DNA from: Azospirillum sp. RU38E
Lineage (GTDB): Bacteria > Pseudomonadota > Alphaproteobacteria > Azospirillales > Azospirillaceae
Reading direction: 5' to 3'
DNA: 64,000 bases
Assembly: GCF_900188385.1 (NCBI RefSeq)
Contig: NZ_FZOI01000003.1
Span: 399,406 to 463,405, forward strand
Shown: positions 18,096 through 26,592 of the stretch, piece by piece
How the letters are laid out: each line of letters starts with the position of its first letter
Position numbering within the stretch: position 1 is the first letter of the stretch
Program-made: the position numbers and the translations under genes
Notes under the pieces: generated by a model
Told to the model about the DNA's origin: nothing
Seen by the model: only the letters and a program-made list of their open reading frames with translations
Databases searched by the model: none

Positions 18096-18148
18096 AATAG
18101 GCAAGACGCCACTCTCCCCAGAAGGGAAAAGCTGGCGTCTTGCCTATT
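18096..18148. repeat. Perfect 16-bp inverted repeat, terminator-like
   Basis: Arms AATAGGCAAGACGCCA and TGGCGTCTTGCCTATT around a 21-nt loop, followed on the plus strand by CTTTTAT. It may be an intrinsic terminator or an element end. Lies about 150 bp upstream of arfB. Confidence 0.6.
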
Positions 18149-18302
18149 CTTTTATATGCGGAAGTGCGACACGGTTCGCCGATTAGCTGTTATACACCCC
18201 GCCTTCGCCGGCGGGGACGCAGGGCAGCCCGCCCCTTCCCAACCCCACCCCATTGCTGTAGGCAGGGAGCAGAATCCCCGCCCAGCCCCGGACGTCTGCC
18301 CC

Positions 18303-18722
18303 ATGATCCCCATCACCCCCTATATTTCCATCGCGGAGGAGGAGCTGCAGGAGAGCTTCCTGCGCGCCGGGGGGCCGGGGGGGCAGAATGTCAATAAGGT
18401 GGAAACGGCGGTGCAATTGCGCTTCGACGTGGCCAATTCCCCGTCCCTGCCGGACTGGCTGAAACAGCGGGTGCGCGGGGTGGCCGGGCGGAAGCTGACG
18501 GCGGAGGGCGTGCTGGTGCTGGTGGCCCAGGCCCACCGCAGCCAGGAGCGGAACCGGGAAGAGGCCAAGGAACGGCTGGTGGAGATTTTGGCCAAGGCGG
18601 CGGAACGCCAGGCGCCGCGCCGGGCCACCCGCCCCACCAAGGCGTCCAAGGTCCGCCGGCTGGATGAAAAGGGCAACCGCGCTGGCATCAAGAAGATGCG
18701 CGGCAAGGTCGGGCTGGATTGA
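18303..18722 (+). CDS. arfB: Alternative ribosome-rescue factor ArfB (peptidyl-tRNA hydrolase)
   Basis: 139-aa release-factor-like protein that hydrolyses peptidyl-tRNA on stalled ribosomes. The catalytic GGQ is residues 26-28 in RAGGPGGQNVNKVETAVQLR. A basic C-terminal tail that enters the empty mRNA channel is present (RRATRPTKASKVRR, KGNRAGIKKMRGK). The ATG at 18303 gives the conserved N-terminus MIPITPYISIAEEELQESFL. The stop is followed 2 nt later by the flavoprotein start, so the two are co-transcribed. A broken duplicate of its 5' region lies at 17746. Confidence 0.95.
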   Translation: MIPITPYISIAEEELQESFLRAGGPGGQNVNKVETAVQLRFDVANSPSLPDWLKQRVRGVAGRKLTAEGVLVLVAQAHRSQERNREEAKERLVEILAKAAERQAPRRATRPTKASKVRRLDEKGNRAGIKKMRGKVGLD

Positions 18723-18723
18723 G

Positions 18724-19926
18724 ATGATGCCGCATTATGATGTCGTGATTGCCGGCGGTGGGGCCGCCGGCCTGTTCGCCGCCATTTTCGCCGGACGACG
18801 CGGTCGCCGCGTATTGGTGCTGGACCATGCCGAGAAGGTGGGATCGAAGATCCTGATCTCCGGCGGCGGGCGCTGCAATTTCACCAATCTGGACGCCAAA
18901 CCTGACCGGTTCCTGTCGCAGAACCCGCATTTCTGCATCTCCGCGCTGAAACGCTACAGCCAGCATGATTTCATCGCCCTGGTGGATCGCCACGGGGTGA
19001 AATGGCACGAGAAGAAGCTGGGCCAGCTGTTCTGTGATGATGGCGCCAAACAGATTGTTGATCTGCTGCTGGCTGAATGCGCCGATGCCGGGGTGGATAT
19101 CGCCACCCAATGCCGCATCGACAAGGTTTCCCCACAGCCCGGCGGCGGCTTTGCGCTCGCCACCAGCCGGGGGGAGATCACGGGCGACAGTTTCATCCTG
19201 GCCACCGGCGGTCCTTCCATCCCCAAGATGGGGGCGACGGATTTCGCCTTCCGGCTGGCGCGGCAATGGGGGCTGGCGCTGGTGGAGCCGCGCCCGGCCC
19301 TGGTGCCGCTGACCTTTGCCGACCGCGACCTGGAAAAGCTGCGCGACCTGTCGGGCGTGCCGCTGGAAGCCACCGTCACCTGTGGCAAGGGCCGTTTCCG
19401 CGAGGCGCTGCTGATCACCCATCGCGGCCTGTCCGGCCCCTCCATCCTGCAAATTTCCTCCTATTGGCGGGAGGGGTTGGATGTGACCATCGACCTGTCA
19501 CCCGATCTGCCGCTGGCCGAGCATCTGAAGGGGCTGAAGCGGACAAGGCACAAGGCAGAGCTGCGCACCATCCTGGGCGAATTGCTGCCCCGCCGCTTTG
19601 GGGAGCGGCTGTTTGAAACCGACCTGATCGGCCCGCAGCCGCTGACCAGCCGCCCGATGGCCGATCTGCGCGATGCCGACCTGACGGCCCTGGCCCAGGC
19701 GCTGCACCAATGGCGCGTCAGCCCCAATGGCACCGAGGGCTATCGCACAGCCGAGGTGACGCTGGGCGGCGTGGATACGGCCGAGCTTTCCTCCAAAACC
19801 ATGGAGGCGAAAAAGATCCCCGGCCTTTATGTGGTGGGGGAAGCGGTGGACGTTACCGGCTGGCTGGGCGGCTATAATTTCCAGTGGGCCTGGTCCAGCG
19901 GCCACGCGGCCGGCATGGCTGCCTGA
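18724..19926 (+). CDS. BaiN/HI0933-family FAD-dependent oxidoreductase
   Basis: 400-aa flavoprotein. An N-terminal FAD-binding Rossmann motif (YDVVIAGGGAAGLFAAIFAG) is followed by KVGSKILISGGGRCNFTN, the family signature. ATGGPSIPKMGATDFAF in the middle and a C-terminal FAD loop (GLYVVGEAVDVTGWLGGYNF) complete it. The family includes proteins annotated BaiN or YhiN; the physiological substrate is generally unknown. The start 1 nt after the arfB stop implies translational coupling. Confidence 0.9.
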   Translation: MMPHYDVVIAGGGAAGLFAAIFAGRRGRRVLVLDHAEKVGSKILISGGGRCNFTNLDAKPDRFLSQNPHFCISALKRYSQHDFIALVDRHGVKWHEKKLGQLFCDDGAKQIVDLLLAECADAGVDIATQCRIDKVSPQPGGGFALATSRGEITGDSFILATGGPSIPKMGATDFAFRLARQWGLALVEPRPALVPLTFADRDLEKLRDLSGVPLEATVTCGKGRFREALLITHRGLSGPSILQISSYWREGLDVTIDLSPDLPLAEHLKGLKRTRHKAELRTILGELLPRRFGERLFETDLIGPQPLTSRPMADLRDADLTALAQALHQWRVSPNGTEGYRTAEVTLGGVDTAELSSKTMEAKKIPGLYVVGEAVDVTGWLGGYNFQWAWSSGHAAGMAA

Positions 19927-20153
19927 GTTACGTTCCAACCTGTACAGCCGGGGGACGATCTCCACCTGGCCGGCTCCTGCGTGGTCATAGCCACACCTAA
20001 AACAAGCCGCCCGCTCAAGGACTCTCAGCGGAAAGGCCATATGACGCGCAAATGCTGACGCGTTGCTCCGTCAGTTTCTGGGCGATGCGCTGTATTGCCA
20101 TCTGTGTGCCCCCTGTGGACGCTTGCTTGGGCGCTGGCATTGATGTATTTTTT

Positions 20154-20167
20154 CATCAAAATTGATG
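20154..20167. promoter_or_regulatory. Putative VapB operator
   Basis: Inverted repeat CATCAA-AA-TTGATG ten bases before the vapB start. Ribbon-helix-helix antitoxins usually bind such short palindromes to autoregulate, so this is a natural operator candidate. Position and symmetry only. Confidence 0.4.
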
Positions 20168-20177
20168 CGAGGCATCC

Positions 20178-20384
20178 ATGCGAACCACGATTTCGGTTGA
20201 TGATGCGCTCTATGAGCAGGCGCTGGAATTCGCCGATCCAGATGTGTCCAGTGCGTCGGACCTCGTGCGCGAGGCGATCAAGGTCTATGTGCGGGTGCAG
20301 GCTGCGAAACGCTTGGCTGCCCTGGGTGGTACGGTTCCGGCCATGCAGGACATTCCCCGGCACAGGGATCCTGTGACCCAATGA
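20178..20384 (+). CDS. vapB: VapB-type antitoxin
   Basis: 68-aa ribbon-helix-helix antitoxin: MRTTISVDDALYEQALEFAD, then SDLVREAIKVYVRVQAAKRL, and a short C-terminal tail with LAALGG that binds the toxin. It overlaps the PIN toxin gene by 4 nt (ATGA). A small palindrome at 20154 lies just upstream. GC content is close to that of the neighbours. Confidence 0.9.
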   Translation: MRTTISVDDALYEQALEFADPDVSSASDLVREAIKVYVRVQAAKRLAALGGTVPAMQDIPRHRDPVTQ

Positions 20385-20761
20385 ACGTGCTGATCGACAC
20401 CTCGGTTTGGGTTGACCATTTTAGAAATGGAAATCCCGCCTTGGTCGATCTGATTGAGGCGGACTTGGCTCTGGTTCATCCCATGGTGACGGCCGAACTG
20501 GCCTGTGGAACGCCGCCACAACCACGCGCGGGTACCTTGCGCAGCATCGCCATGCTTCGACCCTGCAAGCAGGCCACCCTTCGTGAGGTCATCGATTTCA
20601 TCGAACGGGAGCGTCTCTATGGCAGGGGCTGCGGCTTGGTCGATATGTGCCTGTTGGCCTCAACATTGATCACCCCCGACGCCAAACTATGGACACTCGA
20701 CAAACGCCTCGCAGAAATCGCCAGCCAGTTCGATGCAGGTTTTCAACCGGTAAAGCATTAG
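20381..20761 (+). CDS. vapC: VapC-type PIN-domain ribonuclease toxin
   Basis: 126-aa PIN-domain RNase. The acidic metal-binding set is present: D6 (LIDTSVWVDHF), E39 (MVTAELACG), D88 (GLVDMCLLAS) and D107 (LWTLDKRL). Known VapC toxins cut initiator tRNA or the sarcin-ricin loop; the target here is unknown. Four-nucleotide overlap with vapB. All catalytic residues are intact, so the pair is probably active. Confidence 0.93.
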   Translation: MNVLIDTSVWVDHFRNGNPALVDLIEADLALVHPMVTAELACGTPPQPRAGTLRSIAMLRPCKQATLREVIDFIERERLYGRGCGLVDMCLLASTLITPDAKLWTLDKRLAEIASQFDAGFQPVKH

Positions 20762-20883
20762 GATGATGAAGCGGCTGCGAAAGCTGCTGATCTGGTCCTA
20801 AAGTGAGGTAATTCATACCATAGAGTCTGTCCGGAAAGTTTCACATTATCTCAACGTCTTACACGTCTTATCTTCAAATGCTA

Positions 20884-20967
20884 CCGTCACCCATGCTGCG
20901 GCCGGGGCCCAGAATCACAGGCGCTTTGCTCTACGAAACTGGACCCCGGCCTTCGCAGGGGTGACGG
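20884..20967. repeat. REP-like palindromic unit
   Basis: About 84 nt bounded by CCGTCACCC and GGGTGACGG, with inner arms GGCCGGGGCCCAG and CTGGACCCCGGCC. The motif (CGTCACCC ... GGCCGGGG ... CCAG) resembles palindromes common between genes in alphaproteobacteria. Lies between vapC and the truncated repeat copy E. Confidence 0.6.
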
Positions 20968-21035
20968 GATTAAACCATTAACATGTTGAGAGAGAAGGAA
21001 AAGTTTTCAGACGAACTCATAGAGAACATGATGGC

Positions 21036-21092
21036 ATACCAACCCGCCTGAAGGTTGATCTTTGGGCGGGTTGCAGACCAGCAACCGCCGGC
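21036..21092 (-). repeat. Multi-hairpin repeat, copy E (5'-truncated)
   Basis: On the minus strand it reads GCCGGCGGTTGCTGG, TCTGCAACCCGCC, then the tail hairpin ending CAGGCGGGTTGGTAT, matching the last third of copies B and C. The missing 5' part is replaced by the coding end of the neighbouring coiled-coil gene, whose stop is directly adjacent. The tail stem has mismatches. Confidence 0.7.
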
Positions 21093-21617
21093 TCAAGCCC
21101 GGCGGAACCGTTCGATCTTGGCGATGCGATAACCCTGGCCGGAGGGGAAGCGTGGTTCCGCCCGGTAGCGCGCATCGCGGTCGGTGGCACCGGCGATCAG
21201 ATAGGTGCGGCCGGCCGCCCATTCCATGCTGGTGGCCACCGGAACACCCGGTCCATTGCCAGCGCCCCCATTGAGGATCGTCACTTCCCATAATTTCGCC
21301 TGGGTCAGCGTGGCGCGGTCAACCAGGAACAGGCGTTGCTTGGGTGCCTCCTCCAGGGCGGCCAGGGCCGCTTCCTGCTGCGCCTTCTCATCACTCAGGC
21401 GCATCACCTCTGCCTGGGCGCTGGCCAGTTCATCGCCCACCTGCGACAGCAATTCGCCCAATGTGTTGCACGCCACCTCCAGCTGGTGATGCTCCTCCTC
21501 CAGCGTGCGCATGTCACGCTGATGCTGCACCACATCCCCTTCGATCTTGCGCAGCACGGCGGCGGCATAGGTGATGGAGACCAGAATCAGCAGGATCAAG
21601 CCGACATGGATGAACAT
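21093..21617 (-). CDS. Membrane-anchored coiled-coil protein, unknown
   Basis: 174 aa: one N-terminal membrane helix (MFIHVGLILLILVSITYAAA), a coiled-coil from about residue 28 to 92 (Glu/Gln/Leu-rich heptads), and a small C-terminal domain (LFLVDRATLTQAKLWEVTIL...YLIAGATDRDARYRAEPRF). No family recognised. It follows a second gene of the same plan (21632-22168), 14 nt apart, so the two are one operon and may form a complex. The stop abuts repeat copy E. Confidence 0.7.
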   Translation of the reverse strand: MFIHVGLILLILVSITYAAAVLRKIEGDVVQHQRDMRTLEEEHHQLEVACNTLGELLSQVGDELASAQAEVMRLSDEKAQQEAALAALEEAPKQRLFLVDRATLTQAKLWEVTILNGGAGNGPGVPVATSMEWAAGRTYLIAGATDRDARYRAEPRFPSGQGYRIAKIERFRRA

Positions 21618-21631
21618 GCGCGCCCCCGCCC

Positions 21632-22168
21632 CTATTCCGCCGCCATGATACCCGCCGGGGGCGGGATGGGACGCGACGGGCTGAACCCGGCATCGGCCGA
21701 GAAGGTGGCGCGCAACATCTTGCCCGCCTCATCGGCATTGTCCGCCCAGATTTCCACCAGATGGCGGACATTGCGCAGCTTGCAATCCTTCACCAGCGTC
21801 TGGCCGATAGTGAAACTGCTGGCCAGGGTCATGGTGGATTGGAAGAGCTGGCGGCCACCCGCCGGCTCCCCCAGCTCATGCACGATGACGTAATTATCCT
21901 GTTCGGCCTGCTGCACCCGGCGCTTGGCCTCCGCCAGCTGGTTAGCCATGGCCTTGCGGTCCACCTCCGCCTGGCGCACCCTTTCCTGGGCCTGGCGGTA
22001 ATTTTCCTTCAATTCTTCCTGCTTGCGGTGAAGCTCCCGGTTGCGCTCCTTCTGGCGCAGTAATTGCGCACGCCTGGAATAGAACAGCACCTGCCGGACG
22101 AGCGCGATGCTGACCGCGCCGATGGCGGCCAGCAGGGCGACGACGAACAGGGTGAGATTGACTTCCAA
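21632..22168 (-). CDS. Membrane-anchored coiled-coil protein, unknown
   Basis: 178 aa starting at TTG: an N-terminal membrane helix (LTLFVVALLAAIGAVSIALV), a long charged coiled-coil (residues about 35-90, rich in Arg/Gln/Glu), then a globular tail (FTIGQTLVKDCKLRNVRHLV EIWADNADEAG). Same architecture as the next gene on the strand, with little sequence identity. No ATG occurs before the helix, so the TTG start is accepted with AAGG about 8 nt upstream. Function unknown. Confidence 0.68.
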   Translation of the reverse strand: MEVNLTLFVVALLAAIGAVSIALVRQVLFYSRRAQLLRQKERNRELHRKQEELKENYRQAQERVRQAEVDRKAMANQLAEAKRRVQQAEQDNYVIVHELGEPAGGRQLFQSTMTLASSFTIGQTLVKDCKLRNVRHLVEIWADNADEAGKMLRATFSADAGFSPSRPIPPPAGIMAAE

Positions 22169-22269
22169 CGGGGCAACCTTCGCGCAGCAGAAATGGGCGA
22201 ATACGCGGCCGACAAACGGCCAACGCCGTCAGGATATCATCAATAATTACCACGGTCGCGCGGTAGTGC

Positions 22270-23133
22270 CTAACCCAAAGGGATAGTTTGGCCGCGCGCC
22301 ACAACCAAATCTGCCCGGGCCAGATCATCAGCAAAGGCCGGGCTGGCCAGATAATGCAGTTCGGCCAATCGTGGTTCCGTCAACGGGTCCAGGGCGGCCA
22401 GAATTTCATCAGGATATCCCGGATGCACCATCACCAGCAGGCCCGGCCGGGCCCTGGTCAGGAATCGCCGCATCCGGGCCGGGAAATCCCCGTCAAATCC
22501 ATAGACCCCGGCGAAGCCCCGGTTGGTGGGAATGCCGCGACGCTGCGCCGCCGCCGCCAGCCCCAGGGCCAGGGCGGCGATCAGCCCCGCCTTGGCCGGG
22601 GCGACACCGCGGGCCAGAATGGCACCCGGCCCCGCCGCACAATTGCGCAGCCAGACGCGGCCAGCGGGATAGCGCCGCGCCATTTCATCCAGCAGCGGCC
22701 CGCGGATGCCGGGCAGCAGATGCACATGCTGGTGCCCGTCGATGAAATCCGGCGCGCGGCCCAGCGCATCCTCAAACCGGTCCAACTGGCGGGCAATCTC
22801 CGCCGCGATCAGGCGGCGGGGGGCCGGATCACGCAGCCGGCCGCTGAGCGACCAGCCCATCCAACGGTCGATCCCTGGCAACTGCCCACCGGGTGCCAAT
22901 GCCCCCAGATCGCCCAGCGGCGACAGGCCGCCGGTCAGGGTCAGGTGCAGTCCGGCCTGGAACCCGGCCGGGGCAGTGGCCAGCCGGCGGGCATGGTCGG
23001 GCCAGAGCGGACTTGGCACCATGGCCCCCGTACCGGACAGGCGCCCGGCTGCCGCCAGTTCCAGCACCGCCTCGCTGATGCCGGGGGCGAGCGCGTAATC
23101 ATCGGCAATCAGGGTGACGGGAATCTGGCTCAT
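22270..23133 (-). CDS. ChbG/HpnK-family (YdjC-like) deacetylase
   Basis: 287-aa carbohydrate deacetylase fold. The metal-site residues are visible: D11-D12 (LIADDYALAPG), H63 (GLHLTL) and the H134-x-H-x-H cluster in FIDGHQHVHLLPG. Relatives deacetylate chitooligosaccharides (ChbG) or act in hopanoid side-chain synthesis (HpnK); the substrate here is not determined. The start overlaps the upstream hydrolase stop by 4 nt. Third gene of the ABC ATPase-hydrolase-deacetylase operon. Confidence 0.87.
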   Translation of the reverse strand: MSQIPVTLIADDYALAPGISEAVLELAAAGRLSGTGAMVPSPLWPDHARRLATAPAGFQAGLHLTLTGGLSPLGDLGALAPGGQLPGIDRWMGWSLSGRLRDPAPRRLIAAEIARQLDRFEDALGRAPDFIDGHQHVHLLPGIRGPLLDEMARRYPAGRVWLRNCAAGPGAILARGVAPAKAGLIAALALGLAAAAQRRGIPTNRGFAGVYGFDGDFPARMRRFLTRARPGLLVMVHPGYPDEILAALDPLTEPRLAELHYLASPAFADDLARADLVVARGQTIPLG

Positions 23134-24158
23134 GATCCGGGCTTCTCCGCTGGCGCCCCTTCCAGCCCGCTGGGCAGCGGGGCGGCGGGGTTGCCGACAA
23201 AGGCCGCCACATCGCGCCAGACAATTTCCGCCTGCAAATCCCGCAACAGCATGTGCCAGCCCTGCGGATAGCGCACGCGGCGGATATCGGGGCGCGGGGG
23301 CAGGCTGGCCAGGGCCTGGGCCACCGGGACCGGCGGGATCACCTGTTCATGCTGCCCATACATCACCAGGGTGGGGCCCGGCAGATGACCCATGGCCGCC
23401 ATGGCCTGATCCATCAGATCGGTCAGCCCGCGCACCGCATCCACCCGCGTGGCGCGGATCATCAGCGGGTCGCGGCCCAGCGCCACCAGCATGGGGATAT
23501 TGTCGGACGCCTGGATTTTCAGCCCGCGCGGCGGCGTCAGTTCCATCCAGGGCACGGTCCAGCCGGCCAGCGCCAGGGCCCAGCGCTGGTAAAAGGGCAT
23601 GGTCGACCGTGACCAGACGGCGGGTGCGGACAGAATCAACCCGGCCACCCCTTCCGGCAAAGGCTGGCCAGCAAAGCGGCTGGCCACCACCGCCCCGCCC
23701 ATGCTTTCCCCCAGCACATAAAACGGCAGATCGGGATAGGCCGCGCGCACGGCAGCAATGGCGGCCGAAAGATCGGCCCCCAGTGTGGGGATGCCGGGCC
23801 AGATGCCGCGGTTGGGCGTATCGCCGAATCCGCGCTGGTCATAGGCCAGGGTGACAATCCCCTGCCCGGCCCAGTACCGGCCCGGCAGGGCAAAGGCATT
23901 GCCATAATCATTGAAGCCATGCAGGGCCAGGATGACGGCACGCGGCCGCACCCCCGCCGCCGGTTCCCAGCGCCGCAGCGGCACAGACAGCCCGTCGGCC
24001 AGGGTCAGCCGTTCCGCCGCCAGGGCGGGCATGGTGTGTGCCGGCCCCATCGGTTGATAGGTGCCGGCACAGCCGCTGACCAGAAAACAGCCCAGCAGCG
24101 CCAGCAGCCGGATCAACAGGCCCGGCCGCAGCCGGCCGTTTTCAGCGATAATCGGCAT
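23130..24158 (-). CDS. Lipoprotein alpha/beta hydrolase (monoacylglycerol-lipase-like)
   Basis: 342-aa hydrolase with a lipoprotein signal (LLIRLLALLGCFLVSGC, Cys30). The oxyanion strand is LALHGFNDYG, the nucleophile Ser152 lies in LGESMGGAVV, and late Asp and His fit the catalytic triad (MYGQHEQVIPPVP, GWHMLLRD). It resembles lysophospholipase/monoglyceride lipases, so a lipid ester substrate is likely. The ATG at 24158 is chosen because it places the lipobox correctly; it overlaps the ABC gene by 17 nt. Confidence 0.85.
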   Translation of the reverse strand: MPIIAENGRLRPGLLIRLLALLGCFLVSGCAGTYQPMGPAHTMPALAAERLTLADGLSVPLRRWEPAAGVRPRAVILALHGFNDYGNAFALPGRYWAGQGIVTLAYDQRGFGDTPNRGIWPGIPTLGADLSAAIAAVRAAYPDLPFYVLGESMGGAVVASRFAGQPLPEGVAGLILSAPAVWSRSTMPFYQRWALALAGWTVPWMELTPPRGLKIQASDNIPMLVALGRDPLMIRATRVDAVRGLTDLMDQAMAAMGHLPGPTLVMYGQHEQVIPPVPVAQALASLPPRPDIRRVRYPQGWHMLLRDLQAEIVWRDVAAFVGNPAAPLPSGLEGAPAEKPGS

Positions 24159-25143
24159 CCGTGGCAGGCGCGCGGGTAAGCTGCAGGAACACATCCTCCA
24201 GATCGCTTTCAACGATGGAGAGATCCTTCACCGACAGGCCGGCCGTCGCCATAGCGCCCAGCAGATCGGCCACCCGCGTCTGGCTGGGACGGTAGCGCAC
24301 CACCAGCCGCTGCGGGGTCGGCAGGCTGACATCATAGCCCGCCAGTTCGCTAGGCACCGCCGCCAGCGGTGCTTCCAGCGTCACCACCATTTCCTTAGCA
24401 TCGATGCGGCCCAGCAGGGCCTCCTTCGATTCGCAGGCCACCACCTGACCATGATTGACGATGGCGATGGTGTCACACAGCTCTTGGGCTTCTTCCAGAT
24501 AATGCGTGGTCAGCACCACCGTGGTGCCGGCCTGATTCAGTTCGCGCACATAGGCCCACAGGCTTTGCCGCAGTTCGACGTCCACGCCAGCCGTCGGCTC
24601 ATCCAGCACCAGCACGGGCGGGGCATGGACCATGGCCTTGGCAACCATCAGCCGGCGGCGCATCCCGCCCGACAGGGTGCGGGCATAGGCATTGGCCTTG
24701 TCCTTCAGCCCCACCGCCTCCAGCAGCCGGTCGGTCTGGCGCTCGGCCTTGGGCACACCATAGAGCCCGGCCTGCAGGTCCAGAATTTCACGCGGGGTGA
24801 AGAACGGGTCCAGGTTCAGTTCCTGCGGCACGATGCCGATGGCGGCCCGGGCCGAGCGCGGATGCCGGTCGATATCGATGCCCCAAATGGCCGCCGTGCC
24901 GCCGGTTTTGTTCACCAGCCCGGCCAGGATATTGATCGTCGTGCTTTTGCCCGCGCCATTCGGCCCCAGCAGACCATAGATGGACCCGCGCGGCACCGAC
25001 AGGTTGATGCCCTTCAGCGCTTCCTTCGGCGGGGCCTTGCCATTGCCGCGATAGGTCTTGCGCAGATCGCGGATATCAATGGCGGCTTCGGGCAGGCTGC
25101 CGGACGGATCGGCGGCAAGGGTCCGGCTTACACTGTCGGGCAT
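24142..25143 (-). CDS. ABC transporter ATP-binding protein (ABC-2 type)
   Basis: About 333-aa ATPase: Walker A LLGPNGAGKSTTINIL, Q-loop region GIVPQELNLDPFFTPRE, signature TLSGGMRRRLMVAKAM, Walker B VLVLDEPTAGVD, switch His in TTHYLEEAQEL. A C-terminal extra domain is typical of drug/polysaccharide ABC-2 exporters. ATG at 25143 or 25152. No permease gene is adjacent; the next genes are a lipoprotein hydrolase and a deacetylase. The membrane partner must lie elsewhere. Confidence 0.9.
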   Translation of the reverse strand: MPDSVSRTLAADPSGSLPEAAIDIRDLRKTYRGNGKAPPKEALKGINLSVPRGSIYGLLGPNGAGKSTTINILAGLVNKTGGTAAIWGIDIDRHPRSARAAIGIVPQELNLDPFFTPREILDLQAGLYGVPKAERQTDRLLEAVGLKDKANAYARTLSGGMRRRLMVAKAMVHAPPVLVLDEPTAGVDVELRQSLWAYVRELNQAGTTVVLTTHYLEEAQELCDTIAIVNHGQVVACESKEALLGRIDAKEMVVTLEAPLAAVPSELAGYDVSLPTPQRLVVRYRPSQTRVADLLGAMATAGLSVKDLSIVESDLEDVFLQLTRAPATDADYR

Positions 25144-25356
25144 GTCGATCATATCCTGGATCAAGGCAAAGGGACCGGGCGGGCGTGCCCTTGGGTTACA
25201 CCCGCCCGCAGGCAGGGTCAATTTATGCGCAAGGGGCAGGGGCAGCTTCCATGCATTCATCCCGCCCGCTTCCTGCCCATTGCGCAAATGGCAAGCGGTA
25301 GTATGATGCGGCCGCGAAATCGCATCTGTGATCACCATCATCCAAAGGAACGTCCC

Positions 25357-25542
25357 ATGCAGCCGCTGGAAACCATCTACATCGACGATGATACCGTCGG
25401 CTGCGATGGCGGTGGCGGGGCGCTGGGCCACCCGCTGGTCTATCTGCCGCTCACCCCCACGGGTCAGGTCACCTGCCCCTATTGCAGCCGCCTTTATATC
25501 CAGACGGAGGAAAGCAAGGCCGCCGGCGGCCACGGCCACTGA
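25357..25542 (+). CDS. Small zinc-finger (CHCC) protein
   Basis: 61-aa protein of the zf-CHCC type with ligands C16, H25, C40 and C43 (VGCDGGGGALGHPLVYLPL, then VTCPYCSRLYI). The fold is shared with the NDUFS6 subunit of mitochondrial complex I, and bacterial versions are common in alphaproteobacteria. The ATG at 25357 has AAAGGAA upstream. Divergent from the ABC gene. Confidence 0.87.
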   Translation: MQPLETIYIDDDTVGCDGGGGALGHPLVYLPLTPTGQVTCPYCSRLYIQTEESKAAGGHGH

Positions 25543-25998
25543 TCCGGCGGCCACGCTCGCCGTCTTGATCCCCCCGGCCCGGCTGACCCGATGTCACCCC
25601 GGCCGGGGGACGATCCATCCGGCCTGTGGCCGCGCGACAGCGGCTGACCGCTGGCTTGGAAAATTCTCTTTCATGTTGCGGTTCCACGCTGAGCCGCTGG
25701 GCGACCAGAAGCCCGCTCCCACCCCCCGGATAAAATAGGGCTGCCCTGCGTGACCCCGGCCGCACCGTGTTGCGCCACCCTGCGCCCGCCAACCCGGTCG
25801 ACATGACCTTTCGCACAGTTTATCGATCACGATGCATGAAGACGATTGCAGACTGTGCATCACCGTCTATAGTGTTATGATGCAACTTCAGCACGATTAC
25901 CTGTAAACCATAAGTTAATAACATCCATCCGTTTCCATTTTGTCACCTATTTTTCCATTCCATCCTCTTCCCCGTCCCGGATCGATCTGCCCCGCATC
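25543..25998. other. Non-coding interval with promoter candidate
   Basis: About 450 bp without a convincing gene. A plus-strand promoter candidate is TTGCAG (25846-25851), 16-bp spacer, TATAGT (25868-25873). The rest is GC-rich up to about 25800, then AT-rich leading into the small gene at 25999. Nothing else recognised. Confidence 0.4.
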
Positions 25999-26298
25999 AT
26001 GACACCCCCCCGGCTTCGTCTTTCTGTCACGCGGTTGCCCTTTGTCGGGGAAAGCGCGGATGGGCGCTTCGGCTATTGGGTTCTGCCGGCGCTGGCGGAG
26101 GATGCTGACCCGCGCATCCAGGGACGGACCTATGCCGCCTGGTTCCTGCTTTATGAGGAAGCCAACGGCAAACCCGCCGCGCGGGAACTGATGGACAAGA
26201 TCGAGCGGGAGATGCCGTCGCGCTACCCGGCGGTGGACCGGGCTTTCCTATGGGAAATCACCCGCTCGCACACCAGCAAGTCATCCAGCGCCGCCTGA
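25999..26298 (+). CDS. Hypothetical protein
   Basis: 99 aa, soluble, no signal peptide or membrane segment. Distinct segments: LSVTRLPFVGESADGRFGYW, AAWFLLYEEANGKPAARELM and a helical end (SRYPAVDRAFLWEIT). No family recognised. Codon usage and GC fit the chromosome, and an AT-rich promoter-like region precedes it, which argues for a real gene. It stands alone before the RND operon. Confidence 0.6.
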   Translation: MTPPRLRLSVTRLPFVGESADGRFGYWVLPALAEDADPRIQGRTYAAWFLLYEEANGKPAARELMDKIEREMPSRYPAVDRAFLWEITRSHTSKSSSAA

Positions 26299-26592
26299 CC
26301 GTGTGCGGGCAATTCCGGCTTAATTGTAAAAGAGTGTCGCGCAAGCGGCATTAGTTACAATGCCGTAACAATTCCACGGTAGATGAGCCGGGGGGGAGAC
26401 ACTAACTCCTAATCCGCAAACCAGTTCACGGAAGTGGCGGCCGGCCGCGCCATTGCCACGCCGGTCGCCCGCGCCATGTCATTTTAGCCGGTTCTTCCGC
26501 CCGCCAGCGGGTTAGAATGTCCCTTTGATTGTCCTATTGACGCTGGGTCGCCCTTCCTGACCGGCCGTCCTGCGAAAGAACGGAAAAGGATT

